Shown here one piece after another: positions 23,392-34,621 of a stretch of DNA of 64,000 nt (position 1 is its first letter; each line of letters begins with the position of its first letter). The stretch comes from Anniella stebbinsi (Eukaryota; Chordata; Lepidosauria; Squamata; Anniellidae). A program made the position numbers and the translations under genes. The DNA is taken from positions 103,245,263 through 103,309,262 of the forward strand of contig JARDYH010000007.1 of the NCBI GenBank assembly GCA_029215795.1, written 5' to 3'. The notes below the pieces were generated by a model, which ran no database searches, was not told where the DNA came from, and saw nothing but the letters and a program-made list of their open reading frames with translations.

Positions 23392-23505
23392 GTGTTGCGG
23401 AGTGGCTGCTTAAGAAACGAGACGTATCATGTGCTAAGCAGGGAGGAAGGGGAAGATGAAGTGCTGCTCTGGAGCCAGAAATTTTTGAGCTTTGGAGAAG
23501 GGTGA
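23392..23505 (+). CDS. ACRBP: ACRBP terminal exon
   Basis: The acceptor ttgtcctcag is followed by VLRSGCLRNETYHVLSREEG and EDEVLLWSQKFLSFGEG, then TGA at 23503-23505. Human ends with [20 protein letters not shown] and VVLRWSQEFSTLTLGQFG. The NET is a possible N-glycosylation site shared with mammals. No AATAAA was noticed within the first few hundred bases, so the 3' UTR end is not placed. Confidence 0.94.
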   Translation: MLRSGCLRNETYHVLSREEGEDEVLLWSQKFLSFGEG

Positions 23506-25240
23506 ATGAATTGAAGAGCCCAAAGGAGTAGCTTTGATGAAGAGGATTGGGCATGGGGAGGGCAGAGAAACAGCAGCCCATCGTGTGATTCTCATCTTAA
23601 GGATATTCTGTATTGCACAATATGCTGTTTACGTACTTAAGAGCCTCTTCTGCACTTGGCCTCGTGTTAAGAGAGATTTAACTGTGGATATTCCTGCTGT
23701 TAAATCTGCTTCATAGGGCACAGTTAAGTGTCTTTTGCGCAACAACTGTATTTACCAAATCCTGTGGGCTCCTCTGAAACTCTGCAATTAGGGCCATAAT
23801 CCAGAAGAGATAAACAGTTGGTGAGGAATCCTAGTTCCCTCTCTGGTGATCCTCATCTCTCATCCCCAGGAGCAAATTCATACATGAACTACTGCTACGT
23901 GATAAGCTTTGTATTCTTATTCATAAAGAGACTTTTCCATGCACAGTTAGCACTTGCTTTTGTCCAGCTATGTGCGGTTCCTCTCACTGTTGCTTCCTCA
24001 CAGTTTGGTGTGTATTTCAGTGGCATCCATTGCACACATTTCGTTCTGTGTGAGCCCTTAACAACCCCGAGTTTTGTGTCCAAACATTAAGTTCCATGGT
24101 CACACTGGTGAAATGTAGCATCGGTCAACTCGGCATACTTGAAATTGGGTTGCCTGAATTCAACCATTTTGCAGGAGTGGCCCACACTTCTGTAGCTTTT
24201 TAAAACAACAGTGAACAAAGGGGGTCTAAGCCAGTTCAGCTTCGCTGCATGTCAGTTGTCCCCAGTTATGGCTGGTGCCCATTGGGGTCAGTGAAGGACG
24301 GTAGAAGATCATGCGTGGCACTTGTCACCTGCATATTGGAGCAAATGACTGTTGGGGGGGAGGGATCTCTTGGTCACAAGTGGGTGGGAGACGGGGGACA
24401 ATGTCCCATTCGCTCCAAATGTAGAGCCACCTCTAGTTCTCCCATTGCGGAGGACAGGCCCGGTGAAGCAGAGCCGGCTCAGCTTTGATGAATATACGTT
24501 CTCCGACGCCTTCCCAGCCAAGGCGCAGGACCTATGATCCACTCCGTCCCACTGGGGAGGACATGAGGCCAGCTCAGTCTTCTTCGGCGTCACTCCTGGC
24601 ATTTGTGCCCATGTTGTTTCCCCAGCTGGGGTAAGCACAGATGCACGGAAGCCTCAATGCTCCACCACCCAGTGCCTTGGCTAGGGAAGCCCTTAGCGTG
24701 CCACTCACCCTCCCAATTGGTGAATGCTAAGTGAGGAGAATCCCCTCCCGTTATCTCCAATATAAAGTGGGGCTTCCCCTGCCATACTGCTCACCCTCCC
24801 TATTGGAGATAACTGTAGGGATTCCTATCGCCTCATTCTCGCCATGCCTCTGGTAACCCCCTGAGGTTGGAGGAGGATGGGACCTGTGGAAGGAGCCCAA
24901 AGCCTCCACTGGCAACTGCGGAACCTCCATGAGCTGAAGGTGACCCATCCCTGCCATGCCTGTTCTTTAATTCACAACACGATCAAAACCATGCAGATTT
25001 CTCAGTGATGAATTGGTTCTACATTCACTGTTGCTAATTCTGGCACATGACTGAGCTACAGGTGGACTCGGATCCCATAGCCTTGTTTGACAACCACATT
25101 GTCATTTCTTCTGCCACCGCCTGTGTGAGTTACTGGTATGGCTTCTGTTGGCATACCTAATAGGCATGCAGATGTACAGGGTTGAGTAAATGAGCTGCTG
25201 GGGTAGTGCACTCACCATGTTGCATAAAATATACAATTAA
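23506..25240. other. Region between ACRBP and the DIRS-like remnant
   Basis: This contains the ACRBP 3' UTR (end unknown) and sequence with no recognised gene. The 24240-24960 part is GC-richer and repeats cctcccaattgg/caccctccctattggagata words near 24708 and 24793. That suggests a small inverted or tandem structure, with no coding support. Confidence 0.45.
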
Positions 25241-25249
25241 CCAGGGTCA

Positions 25250-27090
25250 ATCTGAAGAGAAAACCAGTTCTCCAGGTTGGTGTGCGGAAGGCATCCCACA
25301 ATGGGTTATATCTCCCCCTATCGCCCACATGTGACTAAAGCTTTTGAGTATTCTATTGGTACCAGGCTCCTCCTGGCCAGTTCGGTCCCTGCTTTTCGCC
25401 AGGATAGAAGAGCTATCTTTCGTCTCCTCCTACCCAAAACTAGATTCACCAGACCCATGCTCCATAGTCACAGGCAGCAATACTAAAACACAAACTATTC
25501 TTTACTGAGTGTCACATGCATAGTGATTCATCCATGCATTCCCATCAGGATCTTGATTCAAATGGGGAGGAGGGGTGGTGGTCAGACATAAAAAGGGCAG
25601 AGGAAAATTCATCTGCTAGACTCTATAACAAAGATTATTTTTGTTGCCTTGATTGTCCAAAGCAATTGTTTCCCTAGCCATTAACTCTGTAGGAACAGAG
25701 AAAAAATAATGGTTGTCCAGAGGAGCGGGGATGTTCCTAGAACTCAAGCATGTGACAAGAGAGATCCCTTTTCCTAGTTTTTTCAAAAAGATACTAAAGG
25801 AAAAGTGGAAATCATCCCTTCAAGGTAGGAAGAGTGCTAATACTGCTCAAAAACTTTACACACTTCCACACAACATTATGGAAGAACTTAAAAGCATCCC
25901 TGGTAGATGCTCCAGTAGCAGCACTACTTTCAGGGGCAATAATGCCCAAAGATGGGGATGCCCCCCCAAACATCAGGGGGAGAGAAAATCTGATGTTGCA
26001 TTAAAGAAAGCCTGTGAAGCAGCTGCATTAGGACTAAGAGCCTCAGTTTTGCCAGGGCTTCCATTCTGTGGATGGAAGCCATAATAAATCATGAAGAACT
26101 AAATCCGGCTTCCTTATATAGGAGCCTAGGAAAGCTCCCTAAGTCCTTTGCCTTCTTAGTTGATGTTACACAAGACACCCTTCAGTTTATTGCCCAGTCT
26201 ATGGCAGTACCTTGGCACTCCATCTGGCTCAAGCACTGGAATCTAAATAATGCTTCTAGAGCAAATTTAGCTTCCATCCCCTTAACAAGAACACATCTGT
26301 TCAGAGAGAAAGCCTTAAAAGAACTCCTTATAGAAATCAAAGACAACAAAAACAGGTCATGTCTTCCTCATCCAGAACAGAAGACCAAACAAAACATTAA
26401 AAAAATAAATTCACAAGAAGTTACTCTTTCTTTCACTCTTTCAGGAATACTAACCAATTGTCCTTTAGGTCCAAAAGCTACAGATTACCAAAACCAGCTT
26501 GGTCCACATCGCACTTCCAGCCCAAGAATGCTACCTCTGCCAGCTATTTTGTCAGACCAACCTCTTCTTTTCAGCCCTCTAAACCAGGATGCAACCATTT
26601 TGACACCCAAGGATCCATCCCTGGGAGAAAAGCTCCAGCACTTCCTCACAGCATTGGAAAAAACTGCATTGGATTGCTGGGCCCTAGACACCATCAGCAA
26701 TGGCTCCATCAACGAATTCTGGAAAGAACCCTCTCCCAGGTTCATTCCTTTACCAACATTACGATCAACTACCATGAGACACCCCATAACCAAAGTCATT
26801 CTGCACCTGTTACAAACGGAGCTATAGAAGCAGGAGCACCACAAGAAAAATATGAAGGCATCTACTCGATCTTCTTCACTGCCAAAACAGGATGGAGGAT
26901 GGAAATCTGTACTGGACCTCAAACATCTCAACAGGTTTGTCAGGTACAGATAATTTCATACGGAAACACTGCAAACCATAAGAAAAGCCCTTCATAAGGT
27001 GAGTTCCTGATGTCAATTGATCTGATGGAGACCTACCTCTACATCCTAGTAGCACTACTCCATAGAAGATTTCTTCACTCTATGTAGTAA
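25250..27090 (+). mobile_element. DIRS-like retrotransposon fragment (gag-like ORF and RT start)
   Basis: A frame open from 26072 to 26827 encodes a gag-like product with no enzyme motif. After a frame change, 26880-26960 gives PKQDGGWKSVLDLKHLNRFV, and 27000-27075 gives SIDLMETYLYILVALLHRRF. This order (PK.DGGW, LDL..LN, then SIDL..AY with HRRF) is typical of the DIRS-order reverse transcriptase. The rest of RT, RNase H and the recombinase are missing here. At least one frameshift is present, so the copy is dead. The left boundary near 25250 is an estimate. The remnant at 16560-18300 may belong to the same order. Confidence 0.55.
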
Positions 27091-27725
27091 AACCATCATT
27101 TCCAATAGATAATTGGAAATTGAAAGATGGGATGGTCCACCTAAAGATGGGAGCGAGGAGCAAGACCAACAACTGTGATCCGTGTTCAAATCCCTGATGA
27201 ATACAGCTGTTGAATGTTTTGCAGAAGTGAGGGAAACTGGGCTTGTTCCACATAAGGAAAGGGGTTTAAAGGTTTATATGTAGCCACCTTGAAAATATGA
27301 GCGGTTGGATTTCTCACGCTGAAATTGCTCACGTTCTTGAATTCATGAATTCAATAAAGTCAAGTAATGGTGCACACACCGCCCCACTAAAGTTATTTTA
27401 TTGTACTGTGCAAAGAGCTTAGCTGACTGCATGCCGCATGCCCCATGACCAAAAACTACAATTCCCAACAAAGCAGAGCAACGTTCCATGGTGGATTGCT
27501 GCCACATCTGCCAGAAAGATGTTGCTGCAGTGAGATGTGCCTCTGAAGTGCTCAGCACCCCTCACGGACTCTGGCAAAGTCGTCTCCCACCCTGCCTCCT
27601 TGTGAATCACTTTGTCCTGTCCACTTGCTGCCTTCATCATCGTCATCATCTTCCCCTCAGCATAACTTCTGTTTGCTTGGCCAGCTGGCCCTTCCTCCCT
27701 CCCTCCCTCCCACCCACCCTTCTTC
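27091..27725. other. Downstream of wnt4b stop codon
   Basis: Minus-strand 3' UTR of the Wnt gene is expected here. No minus-strand AATAAA was assigned with certainty. A CCCT-rich run lies at about 27695-27722. No gene is seen. Confidence 0.4.
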
Positions 27726-28156
27726 CTACCGGCAGCGATGCACTTCCACCAGATGCTGGCATTGCCTGCACTTGACCGAGCAGCACCAGCGGAACATACA
27801 GCTGCACCTCTCAACGACCTCTGCTTGAGCTGTGCGGAAACCGCGCCCACAGCACAGCAGCTCACAGCCCTCCATGGCAGGCGAAGTTCTGTTGCACTGA
27901 CGTCCCGAGGTGCCAAAGATCCCTCCACGTGGGTCCACGTTGCAGAAGTCTGGACTGGCCACCAAGTAGACTAAGTCATGTGTGGCATAGGGCTTGAAAC
28001 GGGAACTCTTTGCACTTCTGTGGCACCCTCAAATTTGTCCTTCAGGATGCTGCCCACTTTGTGAAATGGGGGCATGACCCTCCAGCACGTGCAGACTTCA
28101 CAGGACCCTGACACCCCATGACACTTGCACTCCAACTTCATGTAGGACTGGATGGC
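27726..28156 (-). CDS. wnt4b: wnt4b last exon, with a reading-frame break
   Basis: The acceptor ttttccag is followed by [20 protein letters not shown], holding the conserved Ser that is palmitoleoylated in Wnts (CHGVSGSC). The frame continues through [20 protein letters not shown] and GATEV, then runs into a stop at about 27971. The rest of the Wnt C-terminus is open in another frame: [40 protein letters not shown] and finally [14 protein letters not shown], stop at 27726-27728. About 13 residues present in WNT4 between ATEV and FKP are missing, so a deletion near 28000-28020 probably caused the shift. The exon is 431 nt, not a multiple of three. An odd Cys replaces Lys in SCEVCTCW. It may be a pseudogene or an assembly error. 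Confidence 0.88.
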
Positions 28157-28787
28157 CTGGAAAACAAAGAGCAAAGAATCCTACAGTATGGCATCATCTT
28201 TTGTAGGTGGTAGCCCTCTCTGTCAGATGCATGAAGTCCTCTCTTACAAGGAAAAAGAGGCTTTACCGTACTATACTTCAGCACAAAGGTTTCAAGAAAG
28301 GTTCCAGCATATTGATGAAATTTGTCAGCACATGCAGTACAGATCTCTGACTCAGCAAGGACATATGCAACTGTGGTTCGCATAGCAGTGCGACACACCT
28401 ACGGTTTATCAACCTTGGAACTGCAGTGCAAAAGGGAAGCTCGCTCTGGCCTGTCAGGGGACCAAAGGCCACTGGGAGGCTGTACCTGCCATGGCCAGCC
28501 CTCCCTTCAGCCAAGATGAGCCCCTTGGTGCAGAGAGCAGATCGGGAGGTGCAGTGGATCACGCTCTGCTTACCCAGCCACAGCTCGTGCTGGGCAGGAG
28601 CCACTGCCTAGGAGCACGAGCGAGGTTGCTATTTTGCCACTGTTTAAAGGTGAATAGCTCAATGTGAAACTTGAAACAGGTTGTATTTGGGGTTTTGCTT
28701 TTTAGTTTTACTGCAACAGCACAGCAGCTGATGGTGCCTCTAGGGCTCTTCGGGGCCATCTTACCCCATCATCCCAATGTCTTGATC

Positions 28788-28829
28788 TGAGGAAGGATCC
28801 CACATCACCAGATAGGATCCTTCCTCAGA
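28788..28829. repeat. Short inverted repeat, 14-bp arms
   Basis: CTGAGGAAGGATCC is followed about 14 bases later by GGATCCTTCCTCAG. This could be a small hairpin or the centre of an old element. No function is inferred. Confidence 0.6.
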
Positions 28830-29422
28830 GCGAGGCACTGCGGTGCAAGACGGCCTCCGAGTGTTTGTGGGAGTGCCTCCACTGCTGTAGCACCAATAAA
28901 AACTGAAAAGCAGCAGCCGTCGTGCACCGTGGGGAAGAGGTGGGTGGCATTTCCTGATCTGCCCCAGGTAACAGAATGTCAACAGCCAGCTCTTGTCCCT
29001 ACATCACAGCAAGGGGAAGACCGGCCTGGCCCCATCCATCAGCCAGAGTGACAGCAGCTGCAGGGAGTTTGCTTCCTCTTCCCCGTGGCCAGAAAGAACA
29101 CAGCCATGTGTTTTGGGACTGCAATTGGGAGGGGAAGAACACGCTGGCTTCTGCCACTGGTGCAGAGGTGGGCCAGATGTTCTGGCCTACAACTCCCACC
29201 AGCCCTAGCCAGCATCGCCAATGGTGGGAGCTGTAGGCCAAAACATCTGGAGGGCCACAATTTCTCCCCTCCATGGGCAAGAGGAACAAGGACTGCTGGG
29301 TCAGCACGTCTATCCAAACAAGACCACCAGCAAGGGAAGACCAGTGTGCTCCAACTGGATAGAAATACCTCTTTGCAGCTCCCCACCTTATTCTGGCATT
29401 GTCAAACCAATCTCCCTCCTCA

Positions 29423-29741
29423 CTAGACTGACCATATGAAAAGGAGGACAGGGCTCATGTATCTTTAACAGTTGTAGAGAAAAGGGAATTTCAGCAGGTG
29501 TCATTTGTATGCAATTAGTTCCTGGTGAAATCCCCTCTTCATCACAACAGTTAAAGTTGCAGGCACTATACTAGAGTGACCAGATACAAAAGAAGGCAGG
29601 GCCTCTGCAACTTTAACTATTGTGATGAAGAGGGAATTTCACCAGGGACTAATTGCATACAAATGACGCTGGCTGAAATTCCCTTTTCTCTACAACTGTT
29701 AAAGTTACTTGAGCCCTGTCCTCCTTTTCATATGGTCAGCC
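29423..29741. mobile_element. Fold-back hAT element, family A copy 2
   Basis: The ends are TAGACTGACCATATGAAAAG and the reverse complement of atggtcagcc. The arms repeat gtcatttgtatgcaattagt and actaattgcatacaaatgac. The central spacer reads gcactatactagagtgacc, one of two opposite orientations seen in the family. It has no coding content. Confidence 0.75.
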
Positions 29742-29744
29742 AAA

Positions 29745-30940
29745 GCTAGGTGAGTCATTAACTTTAACTGAAGAAAAGATAGCTGGGTTACAGAAAGTTG
29801 TCTGTGCCATGTACGGCCACCCTAAATACTCCTCTGTGAGTGAAGTAAGATACAGTCTATTTATGAAGAAAACAATACCTAAGATCCAGTCTAAGCCATT
29901 CTCCAAAGTTAAAGGGATTGACCCAACAATACTGCCTCCATCTAAACCTGCATTGATCCAAAAGATTAAAAGAAGTAAATCAGTGTCATGGCTGTGGAAA
30001 CGAGCAGATTGTAGAAAACTGACAATGGACTTGATCCTACTGAACATGGCTGGTACTTGGGAAATGGCAGGTACCATATAAAATGGCACGATGATCCAAC
30101 ACTCCCAGAAAATCTTGAAACGGACACAGAAGAGGACAGTGAAAAAGAAAACGAGGAAAGTGATTTTGACAATGATGATAGTAGTTTCAATGAAAGTGAA
30201 GAGGACAGCCAATGAAATTTATTTGTTAACCCTTCTCACAAAACATAGTTTTTTATTTTGTAAATTGTACATTTTTGCTGAAGATTTTAAAAACATTTGT
30301 TAAAAACAATTCATCCTAATAAATCGTCTTTTTTATATATCATCATACTCGTCCTGTTTGAAATCTTGTAAAGAACATTTGAACATGTTCACAGTTGAAC
30401 ATGTTCAAAATGATCTGTGCATCAGATCGAGAGATATTTAGGGTGGATACTTTTGAAATGAAAGCCCTGTATGATAAACTGTAAAATCGTACAATCCTGA
30501 GAAAGTGGACTTATAACGAGATATCACTCATAATTCCCTAAGTGTTGGAGTAAACCCCATGTTATTATACATTTTCTTAATCCTCATTAAAAATGCAACT
30601 TTTTTGTTCTGGAGTATTTTTCGAAAGTTGTATAGTTTTTGAGTAAATCATGGCTAAACTTCACACATAACCAATGTGAACACAGATTTTATACGTTCAA
30701 ATGAAATTATCTCAAAAACTAATGGAGTTAACAAAAATGTGTAATTACAAAAAAGTATTTGTCATTAAATTTGAAACATTTCAGAAAAAAATCATCTCAG
30801 TAGCATAAATGGGTGAGAAGTTATGTATAGTTAAATGTAGCAACTACAGAATAGCGTGGCAGCCATATTGATGCCATCATCATGCAGCCCCCGTCCACTG
30901 GAATTTTGTAAGACTCACTTTTCTGAGATGCTTCTGTTAT
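29745..30940 (+). mobile_element. AT-rich island with C-terminal part of an unrecognised, possibly transposon-encoded protein
   Basis: Frames at 29770-30215 give YGHPKYSSVSEVRYSLFMKK and LPPSKPALIQKIKRSKSVSW. After a frame change come GWYLGNGRYHIKWHDDPTLP and an acidic tail rich in Asp, Glu and Ser, stopping at about 30215. The arrangement (LPP..ALLQH..R, then W, then GW......W....P....L) recalls a poorly described animal protein family that is often multi-copy and tied to mobile DNA. That is recollection, not a search. The following 700 bp are strongly AT-rich with no frame. Base composition differs sharply from the flanks, which suggests an inserted element. Confidence 0.4.
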
Positions 30941-30944
30941 ATAT

Positions 30945-31420
30945 AAACAAAAAAAAAATCACTAAGCTTTTGCACTTGCTGGGGTAAATAAATCCTGCCT
31001 GGCTCTGGGACTAAGTCCTCAAGTTTGTGCAAGAGATACTTGGCATAAATTTTCTCTGGGATATCAATCAGGCTTATAGGACTGTAGTTATTTGGATCCT
31101 GTCTATTTCCTTTCTTATATATTGGCACAATTATACTCAGGTTCCAACCATTTGGGATGAAACCTGTGTTGTTTATATGTGTAAATAGCCCAGCCAGTAA
31201 CGAGGGCCGCCAATCTACATCACTTTTGAACAATTCAGGTGGTAAGAAATCCTCACCTGGGGCCTTGTTATTCTTCAGAGTCTGGACAAGCAATTTAATT
31301 TCCAGAGGGGTTACCAGGGGCCAAAATGGGAGTAAATTGATGTCTACTTCAAGGAGCTGCTTACCACAAGACCTTTCTGTTGCATCTTCTCTGAATAAAT
31401 TGAAGTAGAAGTTTTCCCAT
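30945..31420 (-). mobile_element. Non-LTR retrotransposon RT fragment
   Basis: On the minus strand the translation gives NNKAPGEDFLPPELFKSDVD, WNLSIIVPIYKKGNRQDPNN and YSPISLIDIPEKIYAKYLLH. This is the N-terminal RT block (PxxDxxPPELFK, then PIYKKG and Y.PISL) of a LINE, different from the L1 and L2 copies here. The clade is uncertain (I/Vingi-like or similar). It is truncated at both ends and sits in wnt4b intron 4 in the sense orientation. Confidence 0.65.
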
Positions 31421-31552
31421 GTTGATGCTGGAATAGGTAATCAATAGAGAATTTTACCTCTCTGAGTTTCCCAGAAACTAAGTGCCAGAAGTATGTTGAA
31501 TTGGACTGTGTGGCTGCCACCTCATGGTGAGCCCAAAATTTTGCCTGGAAAA

Positions 31553-31570
31553 TATATATATATATATATT
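31553..31570. repeat. (AT)n microsatellite
   Basis: About nine AT units (atatatatat) lie within an otherwise unremarkable intron segment. Confidence 0.8.
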
Positions 31571-32344
31571 AGCTGAAATTAATTTTTTATAATCTCGCCT
31601 GAGTTTTAGCATGATGTTCTGTTCTTTAGGCTCAAGTGAGACATGGGATCTTCGTATGTGTCTTCTCAACTTCCGTCTCATTTCTTGACATTCTTTTATC
31701 ACAAACGATGACACATCTTCAGTAATTGGCTGTTGGCCTGCTTCCCTGTAGCCCACTCTGGTAAGAACCATACCAATGCAGCTCAAGGGAAGAGATCCTA
31801 TTTGTACTGCACTTCACATGCCACATACAGGGTTAACAGCTCAGTTGGACATCTGCTGCTCCGCACCGGAATGAAAATAAAGACAGTAATCAAAACAGTC
31901 AGCTGGACTATCACAGGAACCAAAGAGAGGGAAGGCCGCTGCCTATCCCAGCTGTGTGTTTGATTCTCTGAACAGCCCTCCTCTCCATGGCCTGTTTACA
32001 TTTGCCTGCAGATGGTTATTCTTACCCGCTGATTGTTTTCTTTTGCATATTCCTTGTTGAAATCTCCTGAATTCTGCTTGCTTAAAAACCTTCTGGTAAT
32101 TCAACAAAGTTAATTAGGTGTTAAACCTTCCTGGGCGTCTCCACTTTCTTCCTCAAACTCTCAGTTTCAATTTAGACATGTAAGTTGCACCGGCTCCTCA
32201 GTTAGCTTCCTTATCTCCTTTAGCTTCCGTTTAAAATACTTTTAAAATCCTTAGAAATGCTGGCTAATATCTCGTTTGTAGCCTCTCCTCGAGACAGCAC
32301 ACTCCACCACAGACAGCAAAGACTCACCAGATAAAATAAATTAA

Positions 32345-32689
32345 GGTCCCCTCTACAAGGATTCGCTTTTGCGCCTGGTTAGGCGATTATGCGCATAATC
32401 GCAGAAGCGCATTTACGCCTAATCCCTCTGCACGAGAGGCGGTGAAGCACATTAACAGCTGTCCAAAATGCGCTTTACAAGTAGTTAATGCGCATAAGCG
32501 CTTATTCACACAGTCGAAATGCGCTTTAACGGACGGAGCAAAATAAAACTCGCGATTTAACGCGTGTTCGATAATGCGCATAATCGGAGAGATAACGCGC
32601 CTCTACGCCCGATTTGCGCTCCGTTCTTGTAGAGGTAATTTTTTTAATGCGCCTTGAAAGAGCTTTAAATGCCTCTTGTAGAGGCAGCC
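32345..32689 (+). mobile_element. GCGC-rich MITE family B, copy 2
   Basis: The ends are ggtcccctctacaagg and cttgtagaggcagcc, an inverted pair around CCTCTACAAG. Interior words include cgcctggttaggcgattatg, gcgcataatcg and aacgcgcctctacgcccgat. CpG density is far above the flanks. It has the same orientation as copy 1 and the opposite of copy 3. Confidence 0.8.
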
Positions 32690-33106
32690 TCTATTACATA
32701 ATAAGGCCAGAATAAAATGAAAGAGATTTATATTTTTCCTGCTTTTCAGACAAATATTGGGAGAGTTTGAACATTGCGCTAAACCTAGTTTAGTGCAGCA
32801 GTGGACAACATGCGGCCCCCAACCAGTCCCTGCTGCCACTGCCGCAATTACTGCCAACACCACTACTCTGAAACCCTAGTGATTCTGCTGGGAAATAGGG
32901 TACGTGTGAAATGCACACCTCATTTACCAACAAAATTACTATGCCTGCAGAGAAACAGGGTGCAAGGGAATTGCTCCCCAACATGCTCAGTCGGCATGCA
33001 GAATGGGGCTTCTGACAGCCTGCCGAAGAGCAGCTGGAATTTCGGCAGTGGCAGCCATTTCTGATGGTAGAGGCAACTTCTGGCAGAGGAAGACTAAAAA
33101 TAGAAA

Positions 33107-33107
<1 letters not shown>

Positions 33108-33152
<45 letters not shown>
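33108..33152. repeat. (TG)n microsatellite
   Basis: About 22 TG units. Apparent (C/H/T)n and (V/C)n open frames across it are artefacts. Confidence 0.95.
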
Positions 33153-33157
<5 letters not shown>

Positions 33158-33600
33158 GTGTATGTATACACACAGAGATATACCCATGAACCCCTCTGAC
33201 ATTTTCCTTCAGGGCATGACTATGTTGACATGATGAGATTCTGCACTTCAAGATTTACCACCATGCCGCTGCTTAGCAGTTAATTTTCCTTAGCAGTTGA
33301 GAGGGTGAGGAGTCTCCTCTCTTGTGAGTATTATTTCTAATCCTCCTCAAGCTGTTCAGAATCCTCAGCATGCAGCGTCCTCCATGGCTTTTTAATCTTT
33401 TCCCTCAGCTGTTTTCTTTTTAAGCTGTGCATTTTAGGTAAACAATCAGCTTTTTTGTTGGGTTCTGCTCCCAGACCTGCACTGGGTTGTCACTCTAGGT
33501 GCTTACTCCTGGAATTGCTACTATGTGGCTGCAACAAAGAATATGTATGTATCTGACTCTATATCCAATTCCCAGTATTCTGTCGTACTAGTGTGACCAA

Positions 33601-34188
33601 GGGCTCCATCACACCTACTTTTTTCCCCTGGTATGCACCCTCAATTTTGACCTCCATTTCATTAGCTCAGCAAGCGCTGGTCCCTTTCATGATTGCTGCT
33701 GTTGTTTGCTCTCCTGCTATTGCGCTCGCCCCACCCTGCCCCTTCTTTTCCCCCCTCCATGTCATTGGTTCATGTCGGGTGACGGACATGGTTGCCTTCC
33801 CCCCTCGCTCTGGTTTTGTTGCCTAGGGTTTTACCAATTCAGCATTTAATCAGTTGGGTACCATTTCTGTGAGCAATGATGGTGGGGTTGGAGCAGCAAA
33901 AAGTCTGTTCGACCATCTCAGCACAAGTCTGTTCATTCAACTGACAGATTCAGCAAGCTGGAGGAGAATCGCCCCGCCCTCCTCTTTCATCAGCAGGACA
34001 GCCCCCAACAAAAGCAACATAGCGCGAGGATGGCAGTACACGGAACGGAAGGGCGCTTTCCCCACACTAGAAAAAGGGGAATAGGCGAGGTGACTGCAGG
34101 ACAGGCATGACGTCATGTGAGTATCGTGTTTCAGAATGGCAAACCAGGCGGAACGAGAGTACGATCAAATGATGGTGTGATGGAGCCC
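33601..34188. mobile_element. Family C DNA transposon (non-autonomous), copy 1
   Basis: The terminal inverted repeat is GGGCTCCATCACACC at the left; the right end reads GGTGTGATGGAGCCC. The flanks show either a 3-bp (CAA) or a 5-bp (CCAAG) duplication depending on where the ends are drawn. A related empty site at 35540-35544 supports precise insertion. The 588-bp body is non-coding and has acgtcatgtgagtatcgtgt near the right end, shared with copies 2 to 4. The superfamily is not settled. Confidence 0.75.
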
Positions 34189-34478
34189 CAAGAAACAGAA
34201 CTCAAGAAGGGGCTATGCTGATGAAAGGGCAGCCAATCCTGGGAGCCCAGAAACCTTTGTTTCAAGTGCTAGTAACCATAGTCTGTTTTACAGTTGGCCA
34301 TCCATAATGGTGTCCCAAATTTGTTGCCTGCTCTCTGCTCCCTGGGGCAAGGACCAGTTCCAGCTTAGCCAGTTCAAAGCTGACTTCATCTGCCCTGTAA
34401 AGAAGCACCAGCCTGGAGGAGAGCCTAGAATAGGTCATGAGCGGATCCCTGCTTTAGAACTGCCATAAACCTCCTTAC

Positions 34479-34621
34479 CTTTCTCCCAGCTTCATTATTA
34501 TGCAAGTTCATTAGCGCTCGACTGGAGGAAGCTCCACGACTCCGCTCTGGGCTGTCCACAAAGGCCTGGGAGAAGGCAATGCCATAGGACAAGTTGTCAG
34601 AGCAGCCAGACCACTGGAAAC
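34479..34621 (-). CDS. wnt4b: wnt4b exon 4
   Basis: On the minus strand, the acceptor aaaccaacag is followed by GT completing Gly. Then come [40 protein letters not shown] and NNEAGRK, ending phase 0 at AAG|gtaagg. Human WNT4 has [20 protein letters not shown] and the same [17 protein letters not shown]. This is a core part of the Wnt N-terminal helical domain. It is intact. Confidence 0.96.

Larger units (their letters stand above)
8424..23505 (+). other. ACRBP: ACRBP gene, proacrosin-binding protein (sp32), span of visible coding exons
   Basis: Eight exons on the plus strand splice in compatible phases (1, 0, 2, 0, 0, 0, 0) and rebuild about 471 residues collinear with human ACRBP from its [14 protein letters not shown] region to the C-terminus. 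In mammals ACRBP is secreted into the acrosome of developing sperm, binds proacrosin and controls its packaging and activation. The human protein is 543 residues; the long Glu/Gln-rich repeat in its middle is absent here, which explains most of the difference. The signal-peptide exon was not found. Order and orientation after ING4 match human 12p13.31. No frame break was seen, so the gene appears intact. Confidence 0.92.
28157..34478 (-). other. wnt4b: wnt4b intron 4, repeat-filled
   Basis: This 6.3-kb intron contains a family A fold-back element (29423-29741), an AT-rich island with a broken ORF (29745-30940), a LINE RT fragment (30945-31420), a GCGC-rich MITE (32345-32689), a GT microsatellite and a family C element (33601-34188). 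A small perfect palindrome (ctgaggaaggatcc / ggatccttcctcag, about 28788-28829) lies near its 3' part. No exon is seen. Confidence 0.7.

Noticed and set aside
26485..26931. Minus-strand frame of 148 residues
   Set aside because: It is the reverse of the DIRS-like gag/RT region and has no motif of its own.
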